Assembly (NCBI GenBank): GCA_963741385.1
Contig: CAVUHO010000003.1
Location: 541,864-605,863 of the forward strand
DNA: 64,000 nucleotides
Origin: Sulfomarinibacter sp963741385
GTDB lineage: Bacteria; Acidobacteriota; Thermoanaerobaculia; Thermoanaerobaculales; Sulfomarinibacteraceae
Direction: 5' to 3'
The notes beneath the pieces are model-generated. The model searched no databases. It saw nothing but the letters and a program-made list of their open reading frames with translations, and was not told where the DNA came from. Both the position numbers and the translations under genes were made by a program. Below are positions 44,991 through 55,302 of the stretch, piece after piece. Each line of letters begins with the position of its first letter. Position 1 is the first letter of the stretch.

Positions 44991-45611
44991 TAGCTTTAGG
45001 GTGATCACGGGGTATCCCCATTATGAATTCGCTGAAACAAACGCCCAGGTGTCATCGCCCCCGTTTGCGAGATCGATCGCGATTCCTCTGAATCGAGGCG
45101 ATGAACCGTAAAACAGACGTACCGCGTCTTCCTTTTCGAATAGCCCGCCATGTCAGGCATGGGACTCTCGGGATCGAGTGCCGCGCAATTCGCGGCGGAA
45201 GCGACGATTCTTCGATGGGAAAAGATACTGAGTAGGTTCCTAGGCGACCATGAACCTGATGAACAGTCGCCTGGAGATTGCGAGTGTTGAACCGCTGATC
45301 CGGTCTGCCGACAAAGGGGTTCGGTTGGAATGGGCGTGTTCGGCCGGGCTCTGGTCCAAATGACCCAACGCAGTTGGAGTTTTGCGAGCAGGCTCCAATT
45401 GCTGCATCGGTTATCGCACGTGGAGATGAGCTCGTCCCCACGCGCGGCTTCGACGATGCTTGCAGCGAATCGACGAAATGGTGGCTCAGTGATCTCTGTC
45501 AAATGATCTCCCCTTTCTATCTGGCGGCACTGGACGGGCTCGATCAACCGGCCTGGTCTCGACTGGTCCTCCTGGAAGCTCACTTCTCGCATTGCCGGTG
45601 TCGGTGTCGGC
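44990..45611. other. 620-bp stretch without a recognisable intact gene
   Basis: Probably the degraded or mis-sequenced end of wzt and the start of another transferase. One frame just downstream (45660-45745) reads ESEFILVRDERAASARC and SVLADLTFE, which recalls the VRDE...aDp motif of polysaccharide pyruvyl transferases. I could not connect it into a gene. Confidence 0.4.
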
Positions 45612-46580
45612 GTGGAGGCCGTTACTCCGGATACCGCGTCTTCGATGAAGGCGTTCACGGAATCCGAGTTCATTCTCGTCCGGGACGAGCGCGCAGCGTC
45701 GGCTCGGTGCTCCGGAAAAACGTCCGTGCTCGCTGACCTCACCTTCGAGACGGTTATTGCGGGCAGGGAGGCCGCCAAAGCTCTGCGTTGCCCGTTGCTG
45801 GTTTCTGTTCATGACGATCCGGTCAATAGAGTTCGGGTGAAAGGTCTACCCGGTTGGGTGGTGCGAGCGTACGAGCGTGAGTTCGCAAAGACACTGCGAG
45901 CTGCGGCGCGCTGCGGCGTCATATCGGATTACATGGGTGAGGTGTATACGCAGCGTTACGGCGTAGAGACGACCACACTGTATCTCGGAGTGGAAGAAGA
46001 AAAATGCCTGGACCCCGGAGAGCTGTCGCCAGGGAAGAAACCGATCGTGGTTGGGTCGGTCGGCAGCGTGAACTCAGCAGAAAACTGGACGACGCTTCTG
46101 GAGGCGATCGATCGTCTCAATGCGCGTCACGGGGAGGGGAGTTACCGCGTGCTGCACGTCGGGAATCTGGCGCCATCGATGCCCGTCAGCAAATATCTTG
46201 AGGTCACAGGTTGGGTGCCTGAGGAGATGTTCGTCGAACAGCTTCGCCGCATTGACATCGGTTTCTTGAATTGGTCGTTTTCGCCGGACATGGCGGAAAC
46301 CGCCCGCACTTCGTTTCCCCTCAAGGTCACGTCGTACATTCAGGCTCAGGTCCCGATTCTCGCTCTGGGGCCTCGGGACAGCACGGTCGTTCGGTTCGTG
46401 CGGGAATCCCGCTGCGGTGCGGCGTGTGCTGAGCCACGGCCCGAGGCATTGGCCAGTTGCCTTGGAGAGTTCCTCGCGAATGCTGATGAACTGGCCATCG
46501 CTCAGGCGAGCGTTCATGCGCTCAAGAAGCGGTTCTCGAGAGAGAGGTTCTTCGGGAGCTTCGAGAGTTTCCTTGCATGA
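45612..46580 (+). CDS. glycosyltransferase, GT-B type (N-terminus unclear)
   Basis: The first ~45 residues may belong to another protein. From about 45745 the sequence is a GT4-like enzyme: PLLVSVHDDP, FAKTLRAAARCGVISDYMGE, YGVETTTLYLGVEEEK (acceptor-donor hinge), IVVGSVGSVNSAENWTTLLE, YLEVTGWVPEEMFVEQLRRI, TSFPLKVTSYIQAQVPILAL (nucleotide-sugar site) and FSRERFFGSFESFLA. One frame is open throughout, unusual for this end of the window. Adds a sugar to the exported glycan; specificity unknown. Confidence 0.75.
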   Translation: MEAVTPDTASSMKAFTESEFILVRDERAASARCSGKTSVLADLTFETVIAGREAAKALRCPLLVSVHDDPVNRVRVKGLPGWVVRAYEREFAKTLRAAARCGVISDYMGEVYTQRYGVETTTLYLGVEEEKCLDPGELSPGKKPIVVGSVGSVNSAENWTTLLEAIDRLNARHGEGSYRVLHVGNLAPSMPVSKYLEVTGWVPEEMFVEQLRRIDIGFLNWSFSPDMAETARTSFPLKVTSYIQAQVPILALGPRDSTVVRFVRESRCGAACAEPRPEALASCLGEFLANADELAIAQASVHALKKRFSRERFFGSFESFLA

Positions 46581-46701
46581 AAGTCATCGAATTAGAGTTC
46601 GTGCAGATAGCGAGGGTCTCACGGCCGCCGGTAGTTTCATCGCGGACCCTCACCCGCTGCGCTGCAGGGTGTTGGGGGCCGATCAAAGACTTGATCTTGA
46701 G

Positions 46702-47979
46702 ATGACTGACGATTTCGTGATAGCGTCGAATCAACCCCCGCGAGTTTTCATCTACACTCAGAAGCCTCCAGCCCCGACCGGTTCTGGGGCGGAAGTGAGA
46801 ATTTGGACGAACCTCAGAGCATATTTGGATCTCGGATTTCAGGCTCGAGTTTGGCTGATGGGTGGGACAGCGCCGTTGGAACCGACCGTGCAAGGGCTCG
46901 ACTGCCCAGTGGAGTACGTCCCCATAGATCCGCCAGCACCAGCATTGAGAAATAAGATCGGTTTCTGGATCCGTCGGCCAATTTCTTGGGAGCTCGATTA
47001 TTCGTTCCCGTTCCGACGGTGTGTCCGAGCACCGTACAACGCAACGCAAGGCTCTCGGAGGGTCCATCCATCACTTTGAGTACCTTGGCATGGCATCTGT
47101 CTGTGATCCCGAGGCTTGAGGTGCCCACGGTTTTCAGTTCCCACGATCTCGTATGTCCGGCGTATGGATCTGATCCGCCAGTGTATGCGGCTTCAGTTGG
47201 GCCAGGAAAGTACGAAGACCGGCTTTACCGGAGGTTCAGGCGAGCTCGATCGAGCGCACCGAACGCCTCGCGGTGGCCAACGCCACTCTGGTTGTCGGAA
47301 TTGCGGAGTCATGAGATGCGAGTACATGCGATCGAAGTGGGGCGCTACGAATGTCGGACTGTTGCCCCTGAGCTGCCGGATGAAGAACGGTACGGGTGGT
47401 CAAGGCCGAGACCCGTACGACGACTGCCTCCGGTTGCTCCACATTGGTAGCGTTGACGCTTTTGTTGGATTCCATTCGCTGGAAGTTCTTCGAAAGACGT
47501 GTTCCCGCGCCTGTCGCCGAAAACGCTGTCCAAGCTGAAGCTCGATGTTGTGGGCCGCATATCGGACCGTCCTACTTCGAAAATCATCCGGGAGCTGGCG
47601 ACGCCATATCCTTGGTTCAGTTCCACGGTTTCCAACGCGATCTCAGAGCTTTTATTCGCAAGCTGATCTTCACGTCGTTGCAGCTCCAAGCGCTTCGGGC
47701 GGCGAAACGCCAATTGTCGAGTCTATGGCGCGTGGCGTTCCGGTCTTGAGTCTGACGCTTCGGCTAGGGGCTCTCTGACCTCATGATGGACGGAATGTCT
47801 TGCTTGCGGAGTCTTCTGTTGAATTTTCGCAGAAATTGGAGCATGTGGCAATGAACCCGAACTGTCTAGTTGATCTATCGAACGGTGGTCGTCGGTTATA
47901 CGACGCTCGCTACTGCAGAAGAGTCGCTTCAGAGACCCTCGCCCACAGCCTCAACAGACACGTTCAGGAGATCGATTGA
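46702..47979 (+). CDS. glycosyltransferase family 4-like (many frameshifts)
   Basis: Pieces in successive frames follow the order of a GT-B enzyme. They are RVFIYTQKPPAPTGSGAEVR and NLRAYLDLGFQARVWLMGG; EDRLYRRFRRA with AVANATLVV-like text; ESHEMRVHAIEVGRYECRTV; RLLHIGSVDAFVGFHSLE; PKTLSKLKLDVVGRISDRPT; WVQFHGFQRDLRAFYSQADL with VESMARGVPVLSLT; and NVLLAESSVEFSQKLEHVAM to QEID-stop. The final stop overlaps the next start (TGATG). GC content here is visibly lower than in the left part, as often in transferred glycan genes. An intact gene is plausible if the indels are errors. Confidence 0.65.
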
Positions 47980-49177
47980 TGCCTCGTATTGGGCGCCATC
48001 CGTTGAAGGTCAAGGGGCTCACGGACCGGGATGACCGCGCGGAGATCACGTTTGCGACAATCACCCACGTGCCGACGCTCGAGGGATACTGGGAAGAGAG
48101 CCTGGAGGTACTGGACGTCTTCTTTTCAAGGGTGCGGGACTCGACCCGACAGAATCTCGAAGTAATCGTCTTTGACAACAATAGTTGTGAACGAGTCAGA
48201 GGTTTTCTGCAGTCGCTTCAAGATTCAGGGTTGATTTCCTGCCTCGTTCTTTCGTCGCGGAATCTCCGAAAATTGGGGCGCTTTAGATTCTCATATCGAT
48301 GTCGCGAGGCGAGTACTTCGGATACTCAGACAGCGATGTGTACCTGCAGGATGGCTGGCTGGAAAGATCGATCGAGGTCTTCGAGGCGTTCCCGTCCGCT
48401 GGGAAAGTCACAGCTATTCCGATCGCTGGTGGTGACTGTCGGGAGATTTCTCGAGCCACATATCAAGAGGTTGTCGCTGACACGGACATCGACGTCGAAA
48501 CCGGGCTTCTGATTCCGGATGCCTACCTTGCCGCGCAGGCGGCGGGTCTCGGCGAAGATCTCATGAAACTTAGTGGTCGGCTAACCAACCGATGCGACGT
48601 CGGCGCCACATCGGAGGGCGTCTCGGCCTATCTTTCGGGAGCCGATTTTCAGTTTACGCTCAACCGACGGGCCGCCCAGGCAGTTGCGCCTCTCGGGGAG
48701 CAAGCGCCGAGGAGTATTACGATCCAATCTACTCGCCGGCGCTGGAGCGCAGGCTCAACGAAGCCGGTTTCTGGCAGTCTGTCTACGACCGATTATTTTG
48801 TGCACCACATGGGGAACGCGCTGCCGGATCTCGCCCGCGAAGGACCATTTTGGGCTCCTGATCGGGCCCTCGGTAATCGAAGTGTGCCGGCCGCGAGTGC
48901 ACGCCGCGGCGGGTGGGCCAAATCCACGACTCTTAGATTATCATGCGACGTATTTACGTGTTCAGCTACAGGGCTCTCTTCGACTGATATCCAAGATGAG
49001 GCTCGCACATGGCCGATTGCGGCGCGTCGCAACGCACATCGTAGAGGGGACACTGACGGCCCGGCTTGCTTTGGCGAAGTTCCGGGTATGTCGCAGAACC
49101 CAGAAGTGGTGGCGAAGGCGCCGAGCTTGGTTCTGGAGGGTCGCACTCCGGGCGGCTCCGTCACTTCGATACCGTAA
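47979..49177 (+). CDS. glycosyltransferase family 2-like (frameshifted)
   Basis: Begins MPRIGRHPLKVKGLTDRDDR, EITFATITHVPTLEGYWEES, LEVIVFDNNSCERVRGFLQS (GT-A fold with FDNNS in place of DDGS). A shift near 48280 leads to GEYFGYSDSDVYLQDGWLER (DxD-like DSDVYL) and GVSAYLSGADFQFTLNRRAA. More shifts lead to EYYDPIYSPALERRLNEAGF and FVHHMGNALPDLAREG. The C-terminal part is basic and poorly resolved. Inverting or retaining mechanism cannot be judged. Confidence 0.65.
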
Positions 49178-50037
49178 TCGGTGCCGGATCAAGGCTGCGA
49201 CTCTATGGGAACAGCGCATTCAGTGAGCTGGTTTTTTCCGGGGGATTCGAGGTCCCCGAGAGAAAGTTCCTCCTCGAACACCTGATGGACGGCGATTCCG
49301 TCCTCGACGTCGGGGCGAATATAGGTCTCTACACAGTCCTCGCAGGCCAAGCCGTGGGGCCCACTGGCAAAGTGTACGCATTCGAGCCATCGGCGCAGGC
49401 GTATCGGCGGCTCGAGGAAAACGTGCGTATCAATCATCTTCAGAACGTCCAACTAGAGAGAGTCGCGCTGTCAGATTTCGACGGGGATGCAGGTCTTTTT
49501 TCCCTTGTCGACGGATACGATGCTTGGAACTCGCTCGCTGCGCCTCAGATAGGACGTGGATTCGAGCTGGAGACGGTCCGAACGGCGCGCCTCGACACGT
49601 TGGTGACACGAGACCCAAGTATCGCCCATGCCGTCTTCGTCAAGATCGATGTCGAGGGCTGGGAGGCTCGGGTTGTTGATGGTGCACGCGAGTTCTTGTT
49701 TTTCGAAGGATGACATCTGGATGATCATCGAGTTCAACGAGGAGGCCGCGCGGAACGCCGGTTCGTCGTGTGCAGAGCTGAGGAAAAATCTCGACGAATT
49801 GGAGTTTGTTCTCTTTGCTTTTCCCCGAGGGATCTGCTTCGATTATCTGATGACGACATGCCGATGAATCGTGAGACAACGTCGTTCAACGTGCTCGCGG
49901 TGAAAGGCCGTCCCTTCCGGGATAATATGAATGATGCCAGACTTTGTGTTCCGAGATACCGGGGCTTTGAAGGAGGGGCACGGGCAAGAGTGGCGTCGCT
50001 TCCCGAGCACTGTGATGCCCGGAGGTTTGCTCTCTGA
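49178..50037 (+). CDS. FkbM-family methyltransferase (frameshifted)
   Basis: Reads LRLYGNSAFSELVFSGGFEV, ERKFLLEHLMDGDSVLDVGA, NIGLYTVLAGQAVGPTGKVY, AFEPSAQAYRRLEENVRINH and FVKIDVEGWEARVVDGAREF. The VGANIGLYT SAM site and the KIDVEGWE motif are diagnostic for FkbM. A shift near 49705 leads on to IWMIIEFNEEAARNAGSS. Likely O-methylates a sugar. Start uncertain because the upstream junction is broken; the same frame is open from 49066. Confidence 0.8.
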
Positions 50038-50787
50038 ATGATCGAAACAAATGGCTCGAAACCCCTCATCAGTGTGATTATTCCGACGCTCAACTGTGCA
50101 GAAACCTTGGGCGCGACTCTCGAGAGCGTCCTGAACCAAAGATACGATCACAAAGAAATCGTGGTGATGGACGGTGCCTCGACGGACACGACTGATTCAG
50201 TGCTGAGAGATTTTGAGGACAGAATCGACGTCATTGTCAGCGAGCAGGACGCGGGCGTCTACGATGCGATGAATAAGGGTCTCGACCGTGCGCATGGTGA
50301 TTGGGTGCTGTTTCTCGGATCCGACGACCTTCTGGTCGATGTTCTGCACAGGATCTGGGGAAGGCTGAAGATTGATCAGAATTCCGTCGTTTATGGGAAC
50401 GTGTATTGGAAGAAGAAAAATCGTGTTTATGATGGCGAATTCAAATGGTATAAATTGATAGAGAAAAACGTCTGCCAACAAGCGGTTTTTTACCCGAAGT
50501 CTGTCTTCGATGACCTACGATTCAATCTGAGTTATCCCGTGCTCGCTGATTGGGACCTCAACCTCCGCTTGTGGGCAGATCCGCGATTCAAGAAGCGATA
50601 CGTCAACGAGCTTATCGCAATCTACGCCGGTGGTGGTCTGTCCCAGCAGCGGATCGACGATGCGTTTCTCTCCCGGCGCGGACAGGTGATCAAGGACCTT
50701 TTCGGTCCAAGGCTCGCGGGGCGGGCATTACTGCACCGCTTTCTCAGAGTTCTGGCGGGCGGAAAGAATCGATTTGGCCGAGCCTGA
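50038..50787 (+). CDS. glycosyltransferase family 2 (WcaA-like), intact
   Basis: 249 residues in one frame. GT-A nucleotide-binding start PLISVIIPTLNCAETLGATL, QRYDHKEIVVMDGASTDTTD (variable DGAS), EQDAGVYDAMNKGLDRAHGD, and the DxD motif in FLGSDDLLVD. The phrase QDAGVYDAMNKG is typical of the colanic-acid-type family 2 transferases. It is one of few unbroken genes in this half, which shows that the breakage is not uniform. Comparatively AT-rich. Confidence 0.92.
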   Translation: MIETNGSKPLISVIIPTLNCAETLGATLESVLNQRYDHKEIVVMDGASTDTTDSVLRDFEDRIDVIVSEQDAGVYDAMNKGLDRAHGDWVLFLGSDDLLVDVLHRIWGRLKIDQNSVVYGNVYWKKKNRVYDGEFKWYKLIEKNVCQQAVFYPKSVFDDLRFNLSYPVLADWDLNLRLWADPRFKKRYVNELIAIYAGGGLSQQRIDDAFLSRRGQVIKDLFGPRLAGRALLHRFLRVLAGGKNRFGRA

Positions 50788-51600
50788 ATCCTTGGTGGCC
50801 GACGCTGTGATCGTGGTTCCGGTTGTACACGAGAACCCCGACCCAGCAGGAATGATCGCGCTCAACCATTTGAGAGTTCACCTCGCAAACACACCGAAGG
50901 TCCAGGTTTCTCCGGCAGGCCTCGACCGAGTGCTCGATGGCTTTGGCAGGAGCGTTTCGACGACTATTGGTTCGAGAGCGTAGCGTCTTACAGCCGGCTG
51001 CTGTTGTCGCGGGAGTTTTATGACCGATTTGAACTATGGCGGTTAATTCTCGTGTACCAGTTGGATGCTCTGGCTCTCGCCGGCGGCTTGTCGAGCTGGA
51101 TCGGGGCGGGGGTCGATTACGTCGGCGCGCCGTTCTTTCGATCAGGAACTGACCCTCGTGCAGGTTTCCTTGGAGTTGGGAATGGCGGTTTTTCGTTGCG
51201 ACGCGTCGAGGCGGCGCTTCGGGTGCTCGACTCCCCAAGAGTGCCGCCGTATCGAGCCGCGTTGACTCCCGAGCGGTGGATGCCGGATCTTGCTGTGTTT
51301 CCTTTTCCGAAGAGGTTTCGGAAGGCGGTCCGGGTGATCCACGACGCGCGGCGGGGCGTGGATTGGTACACTTCGCACTACACCCTCAACGAGGACAAAT
51401 TCTGGAGCTTCCGCGCGCGGCTCTTCGACCCTTCCTTCAGGATCGCGCCGGTGGAGAAGGCCCTGGAGTTCTCCTTCGAGTGCTTCCCGCGCTACTGCTA
51501 CGAGCTCAACGGCCGGCGGCTGCCCTTCGGCTGCCACGCGTGGGCGAAGCACGACCGGGCGTTCTGGGAGCAGTTCATCGACCTGAAGGCTGCGGGCTGA
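50774..51600 (+). CDS. DUF5672-type capsule biosynthesis protein (one frameshift)
   Basis: A TTG start inside the end of the preceding gene gives DAVIVVPVVHENPDPAGMIA, LNHLRVHLANTPKVQVSPAG. After a shift near 50930 follow RFDDYWFESVASYSRLLLSR, FYDRFELWRLILVYQLDALA, GAGVDYVGAPFF, FLGVGNGGFSLRRVEAALRV and LPFGCHAWAKHDRAFWEQFI. This order (a VVVPVY-type start, LIYQLDAF, DYVGAPW, GNGGFSLR, FGxHxW) is that of DUF5672, found in surface-glycan loci and thought to be a glycosyltransferase. Confidence 0.85.
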
Positions 51601-51606
51601 GTCGAC

Positions 51607-52580
51607 GTGGGAGCCTCAATCAGCGTCGTCATCCCCTCGTTCAACCAGGGGGAGTTTTGGCTGAGGCGATCGAGTCAGTGAGAGCTCAGAAGTGGCGAGC
51701 ACGTGGAGTTGATTTGTGGTGGACGGTGGCAGCACGGATGGCACGGTGCAGCTACTGGAGGGGCACTCATCCGATCTCGACCTGGTGGGTCAGCGAGCCC
51801 GACCGTGGGCAGGGTCACGCCGTCAACAAGGGGCTCGAACAGTGCAACGGGGACCTCGTGGCCTTCATCGGCGCCGATGACGTTTACCTGCCGAATGCTT
51901 TCGCAGATGCTGCAGCGGGTTCGAGGCGAACCCCGACTGCGGGGCCGTGGTCGGCGGTTTCGTTCGCATCGACGAGCGTTCCGCGGGTGATCTCCGAGGC
52001 GGTGCCGGCGCGCTACCCTGGCCTGGGCCCGTGGATCTGATGACCGCCGACCCGGCAGCTGGCGGCTGCACCAGGTGGCGACCTTTTACTCGAGGCGGGC
52101 GCTGAGCGATGTCGGGCGCTGTGTTGACGAGAATCTCCGTTACGTCCTCGACCGCGAACTGCTCAACCGCGTCTGTCGCCGTTTTCGGGTCGTCACCTCG
52201 CCGAAAATTTACGCGGCGTTCCGCCACCATCCGTCCAGCAAGAGTACCTCCGAGATCCTTCCCTTCAGTCGGGAGCTCGCCGCGCTTCATCTTCGCGATG
52301 CGCCACCGGGTGAGCCGCCCAACTGCGACGGAAGCGCCGTGCGCTGGCCCGGCGCCAGCGCGGAGCCGGACACCTGAAGCTCGCGCGGGCCAAGGCCGCG
52401 GGCTGCGTGCGGCGCACGCGCTTTCGTGCGTGCCGCTGCGTGAGCCCTCACCTCGTGTTCACCCAGCACCTACGGGTTCGTTGGCTCGAGGCGTTGGGGC
52501 TGGCCGAGCCGGTGCGGAGTGCTTGGCAGGCGACCGTCTTCGCCTCCAGCGCCGCGCCCGTTGTCCGAGGTGATCAATGA
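51607..52580 (+). CDS. glycosyltransferase family 2 (frameshifted)
   Basis: GTG start, SISVVIPSFNQG, then a shift to VLAEAIESVRAQKW, WVSEPDRGQGHAVNKGLEQC and NGDLVAFIGADDVYLPNAFA (DxD-type site). Further shifts lead to LHQVATFYSRRALSDVGRCV, DENLRYVLDRELLNRVCRRF and YAAFRHHPSSKSTSEILPFS. The C-terminal region is basic and high in GC. The stop overlaps the NeuA start (ATGA). Confidence 0.8.
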
Positions 52581-53764
52581 GCTCTGAGATTCTCGCCATC
52601 ATCCCCGCCCGCGGCGGCTCCAAGGGCATCCCGCGCAAGAACCTCCAGCTGCTGGCGGGACGGCCGCTGCTCGCCCACACGGTCGGAGGCGGCCTGGCGG
52701 CCTCGACGGTGACCCGGGTCGTGGTGTCGACCGACGACGACGAGATCGCCGCGGTCGCGGGGGCCCTGGGCGCCGAGGTCGTCCACCGCCCCGCGGAGAT
52801 CTCCGGCGACACGGCATCTCCGAGTCGGCCCTCGCTGCACGTGCTCGACCACCTCCGCGACACGGAAGGCTACGAGCCCGAGCTGGTGGTCTTCCTGCAG
52901 GCGACCTCGCCGATCCGACGGCCGCGGGGGACATCGACGGCGCCGTCGACACGCTTCTCGAAGACGACGCCGACTCGCTGTTCTCGGCTTGCCGAGTCCA
53001 CGGCTTCGTCTGGCGGCGTGCTGGCGACGGCCTGCGTTCGCTGACCTACGACCACGTGCATCGGCCGCGCCGCCAGGACATCGGCGAGGATTTCCTCGAG
53101 AACGGCTCGATCTACGTCTTCAAGCCGTGGGTCCTGCGCGAGCACGGCAACCGCCTCGGCGGCGAGATCGCGGTCTACAAGATGGACCCGTTGCACTCCT
53201 TCCAGGTGGACGAACCCGGGCGACCTCGAGCTGATGGAGCGCATCCTGCAGCTCGAGCCGCCGCGGATGCCGCCCGCCCGACCTTCGCGGCGTCGAGCTT
53301 CTGGTTCTCGACTTCGACGGCGTGATGACTGACGACCGGGTGATCATCGATCAAAACGGCATCGAGTCGGCGATCTGCCACCGCGGCGACGGTTTCGGCA
53401 TCGAGCGGTTGCGGACGGCCGGCGTCGAGGTGATCGTGCTCTCGAAAGAGACCAACCCGGTGGTCGCGGCTCGGTGCGCCAAGCTCGGTATCGAGTGCCA
53501 CCAGGGCTTTGACGACAAGCTGCCCGAGCTCAGACGCTGGCGGCGCATCGCGGCCTCGCAGCCGGAACAGGTCGCTTATGTCGGCAACGATGTCAACGAC
53601 CTCGAGTGCGTGCGGTGGGCCGGCGTGGGCGTGGCGGTGGCGGATGCCCGCCAGCGAGCTCCTGGCTGCGGCGGACTGGGTGACCACGAGGCGAGGCGGC
53701 GACGGTGCCGTCCGCGAGGTCTTGCGACCTGATCCTGGCCGCGAAGGGGGTCGAGAATGACTGA
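52577..53764 (+). CDS. neuA: CMP-N-acylneuraminate cytidylyltransferase fused to a HAD phosphatase (frameshifted)
   Basis: N-terminal NeuA: ILAIIPARGGSKGIPRKNLQ, GRPLLAHTV, VVVSTDDDEIAAVAGALGAE, VVFLQATSPIRRP, ENGSIYVFKPWVLREHGNRL and AVYKMDPLHSFQVDEPGDLE-like text. Shifts lie near 52820, 52928 and 53217. It runs on without a stop into a HAD/KdsC-type domain: VELLVLDFDGVMTDDRVIID (nucleophile DFDGV), LSKETNPVVAARCAKLGIEC, VAYVGNDVNDLECVRWAGVG. Such CMAS-HAD fusions activate sialic-acid-like sugars with CTP; the HAD part may remove the 9-phosphate. The end overlaps the next gene. Confidence 0.88.
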
Positions 53765-54344
53765 GCCACAAAGCGACCTCGAACCTATCGCAGGCCTGAT
53801 GGAGCTCTCGGAGCTGGCGCGACGGTGCGCTTGCGAGCTCGGACCGAAGATCCACGATGTTGCCGAGATCATTGCTGTGAGGCCTCCGGTTAGGGGAAAG
53901 GTCCTGGCCTGCGGCAACGGCGGGAGCGCTGCGGATGCGCAGCATTTCGTGGCGGAAATGGTCGGCCGTCTCGAGCGGGACGGGCCGGCTCTGGCAGCGA
54001 TGTCGCTGTCATCAGACCCGTCAGTCACGACGGCGGTAGCCAATGATTACGGGTTCGAGCAGTTGTTCGCCAGGCAGGTCGAGGCCCTCGGGCGCCCGGG
54101 AGATGTTCTGTTGGTGATCTCCACAAGCGGCCGATCTCCGAACATCGTGAACGCGGTCGCGGTTGCTCGACGTCTCGGATGCGAACCGCCGCCCTGCTCG
54201 GCCAGGGCGGTGATCCCACTCTCGAAGACTGCGACCAGGCGATTCGACGTGCCGGCCACGAATCCGCAGCGGGTGCAGGAGATTCACACCGCGCTGCTCC
54301 ACCAGATCTGTTTGGAGATCGAGGAAATGAGAGGCAATTCCTGA
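53757..54344 (+). CDS. SIS-domain isomerase, GmhA-like
   Basis: 195 residues. GmhA-type sedoheptulose-7-phosphate isomerase pattern: GKVLACGNGGSAADAQHFVA, EMVGRLERDGPALAAMSLSS, TAVANDYGFEQLFARQVEAL, DVLLVISTSGRSPNIVNAVA, PATNPQRVQEIHTALLHQIC. Between about 54178 and 54245 a pair of opposite indels replaces the expected LGQGG-type segment by unrelated residues before the frame recovers. Position between neuA and neuB suggests a role in making the nine-carbon sugar's precursor, or a separate heptose branch. Confidence 0.88.
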   Translation: MTEPQSDLEPIAGLMELSELARRCACELGPKIHDVAEIIAVRPPVRGKVLACGNGGSAADAQHFVAEMVGRLERDGPALAAMSLSSDPSVTTAVANDYGFEQLFARQVEALGRPGDVLLVISTSGRSPNIVNAVAVARRLGCEPPPCSARAVIPLSKTATRRFDVPATNPQRVQEIHTALLHQICLEIEEMRGNS

Positions 54345-55214
54345 TGGAGAAGACGGTCAAGATTGGGGAGCGGCGGGTCGGTGACGGCCACCCATGTTTC
54401 ATCACCGCCGAGATCGGAATCAACCACAACGGTGACGTCCAGCTTGCACAGAAGCTGGTGTCGGCAGCAGTGCTGGCCGGATGTGATGCGGTCAAATTCC
54501 AGAAGCGTACGGTGGATGTCGTGTACAGCCCTGACGAGCTCGCACGGCCGAGGGAGAACCCGTTCGGCGCCACCAATGGCGACCTCAAGCGCGGCCTGGA
54601 GTTCGGCGACGCAGCGTACCCGGCCATCGACGACTACTGCCGGAATCACGATATCCTCTGGTTCGCATCGTGCTGGGATGAGGCCTCCGTGGACTTTATC
54701 GAGCAGTTCGACCCCCCGTGTGACAAGATTGCATCCGCTGAGCCTGACGGATGATGAGCTCCTGCGGCATCACCGCAAGACTGGGCGGCCAATCATCCTT
54801 TCCACGGGCATGAGCACTCTCGAGGAGATCGACGCTGCGGTGGAGTTGTGGGCACAGATCGATCTCGTGCTTCTGCATTGCACCAGCACGTATCCGTCCA
54901 AGGACAAGAGCTGAACCTGCGAGTCATTGAGACCCTCAGAGAAAGGTACGATGTACCAGTGGGCTACTCCGGCCATGAGGTCGGTCGCCACCACGGTGGC
55001 GGCGGCAACCCTCGGGGGCCTGCATGGTCGAGCGCCACATCACCCTCGATCGCTCCATGTGGGGCAGCGACCAGGCCGCATCGGTGGAACCGCATGGTTT
55101 GTCGAGGCTGGTGAGAGACATCCGAGCGATCGAGGAAGCGATGGGCGACGGCGCGACAAGCGTGTGTTCGAGAGCGAACAGGCGGTCCTGGAGAAATTGC
55201 GACGGGTCCAGTAG
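54344..55214 (+). CDS. neuB: N-acetylneuraminate (nonulosonate) synthase (frameshifted)
   Basis: TGATG overlap with the preceding stop. NeuB text: CFITAEIGINHNGDVQLAQK, AGCDAVKFQKRTVDVVYSPD, NHDILWFASCWDEASVDFIE. Shifts near 54735, 54905 and 54985 lead to TGRPIILSTGMSTLEEIDAA, VLLHCTSTYPS, LRVIETLRERYDVPVGYSGH and GACMVERHITLDRSMWGSDQ-like text. Finally KRVFESEQAVLEKLRRVQ-stop. Condenses phosphoenolpyruvate with an N-acetylhexosamine-type aldose. The C-terminal antifreeze-like SAF domain of many NeuBs is absent, so this is the short form. Confidence 0.9.
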
Positions 55215-55302
55215 ACCCGATAGCTGCACACGGTTCTGGCAAAGATCTCAGGCGAGAGTGGGTATCGATGATTCTGAGTTCCGTGGAGTTCTGGGTCTTT
55301 TG

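Noticed and set aside
45005..45778. 257-codon minus-strand frame in the unexplained gap
   Set aside because: No motif, and the composition is that of an antisense frame; plus-strand fragments look more protein-like.
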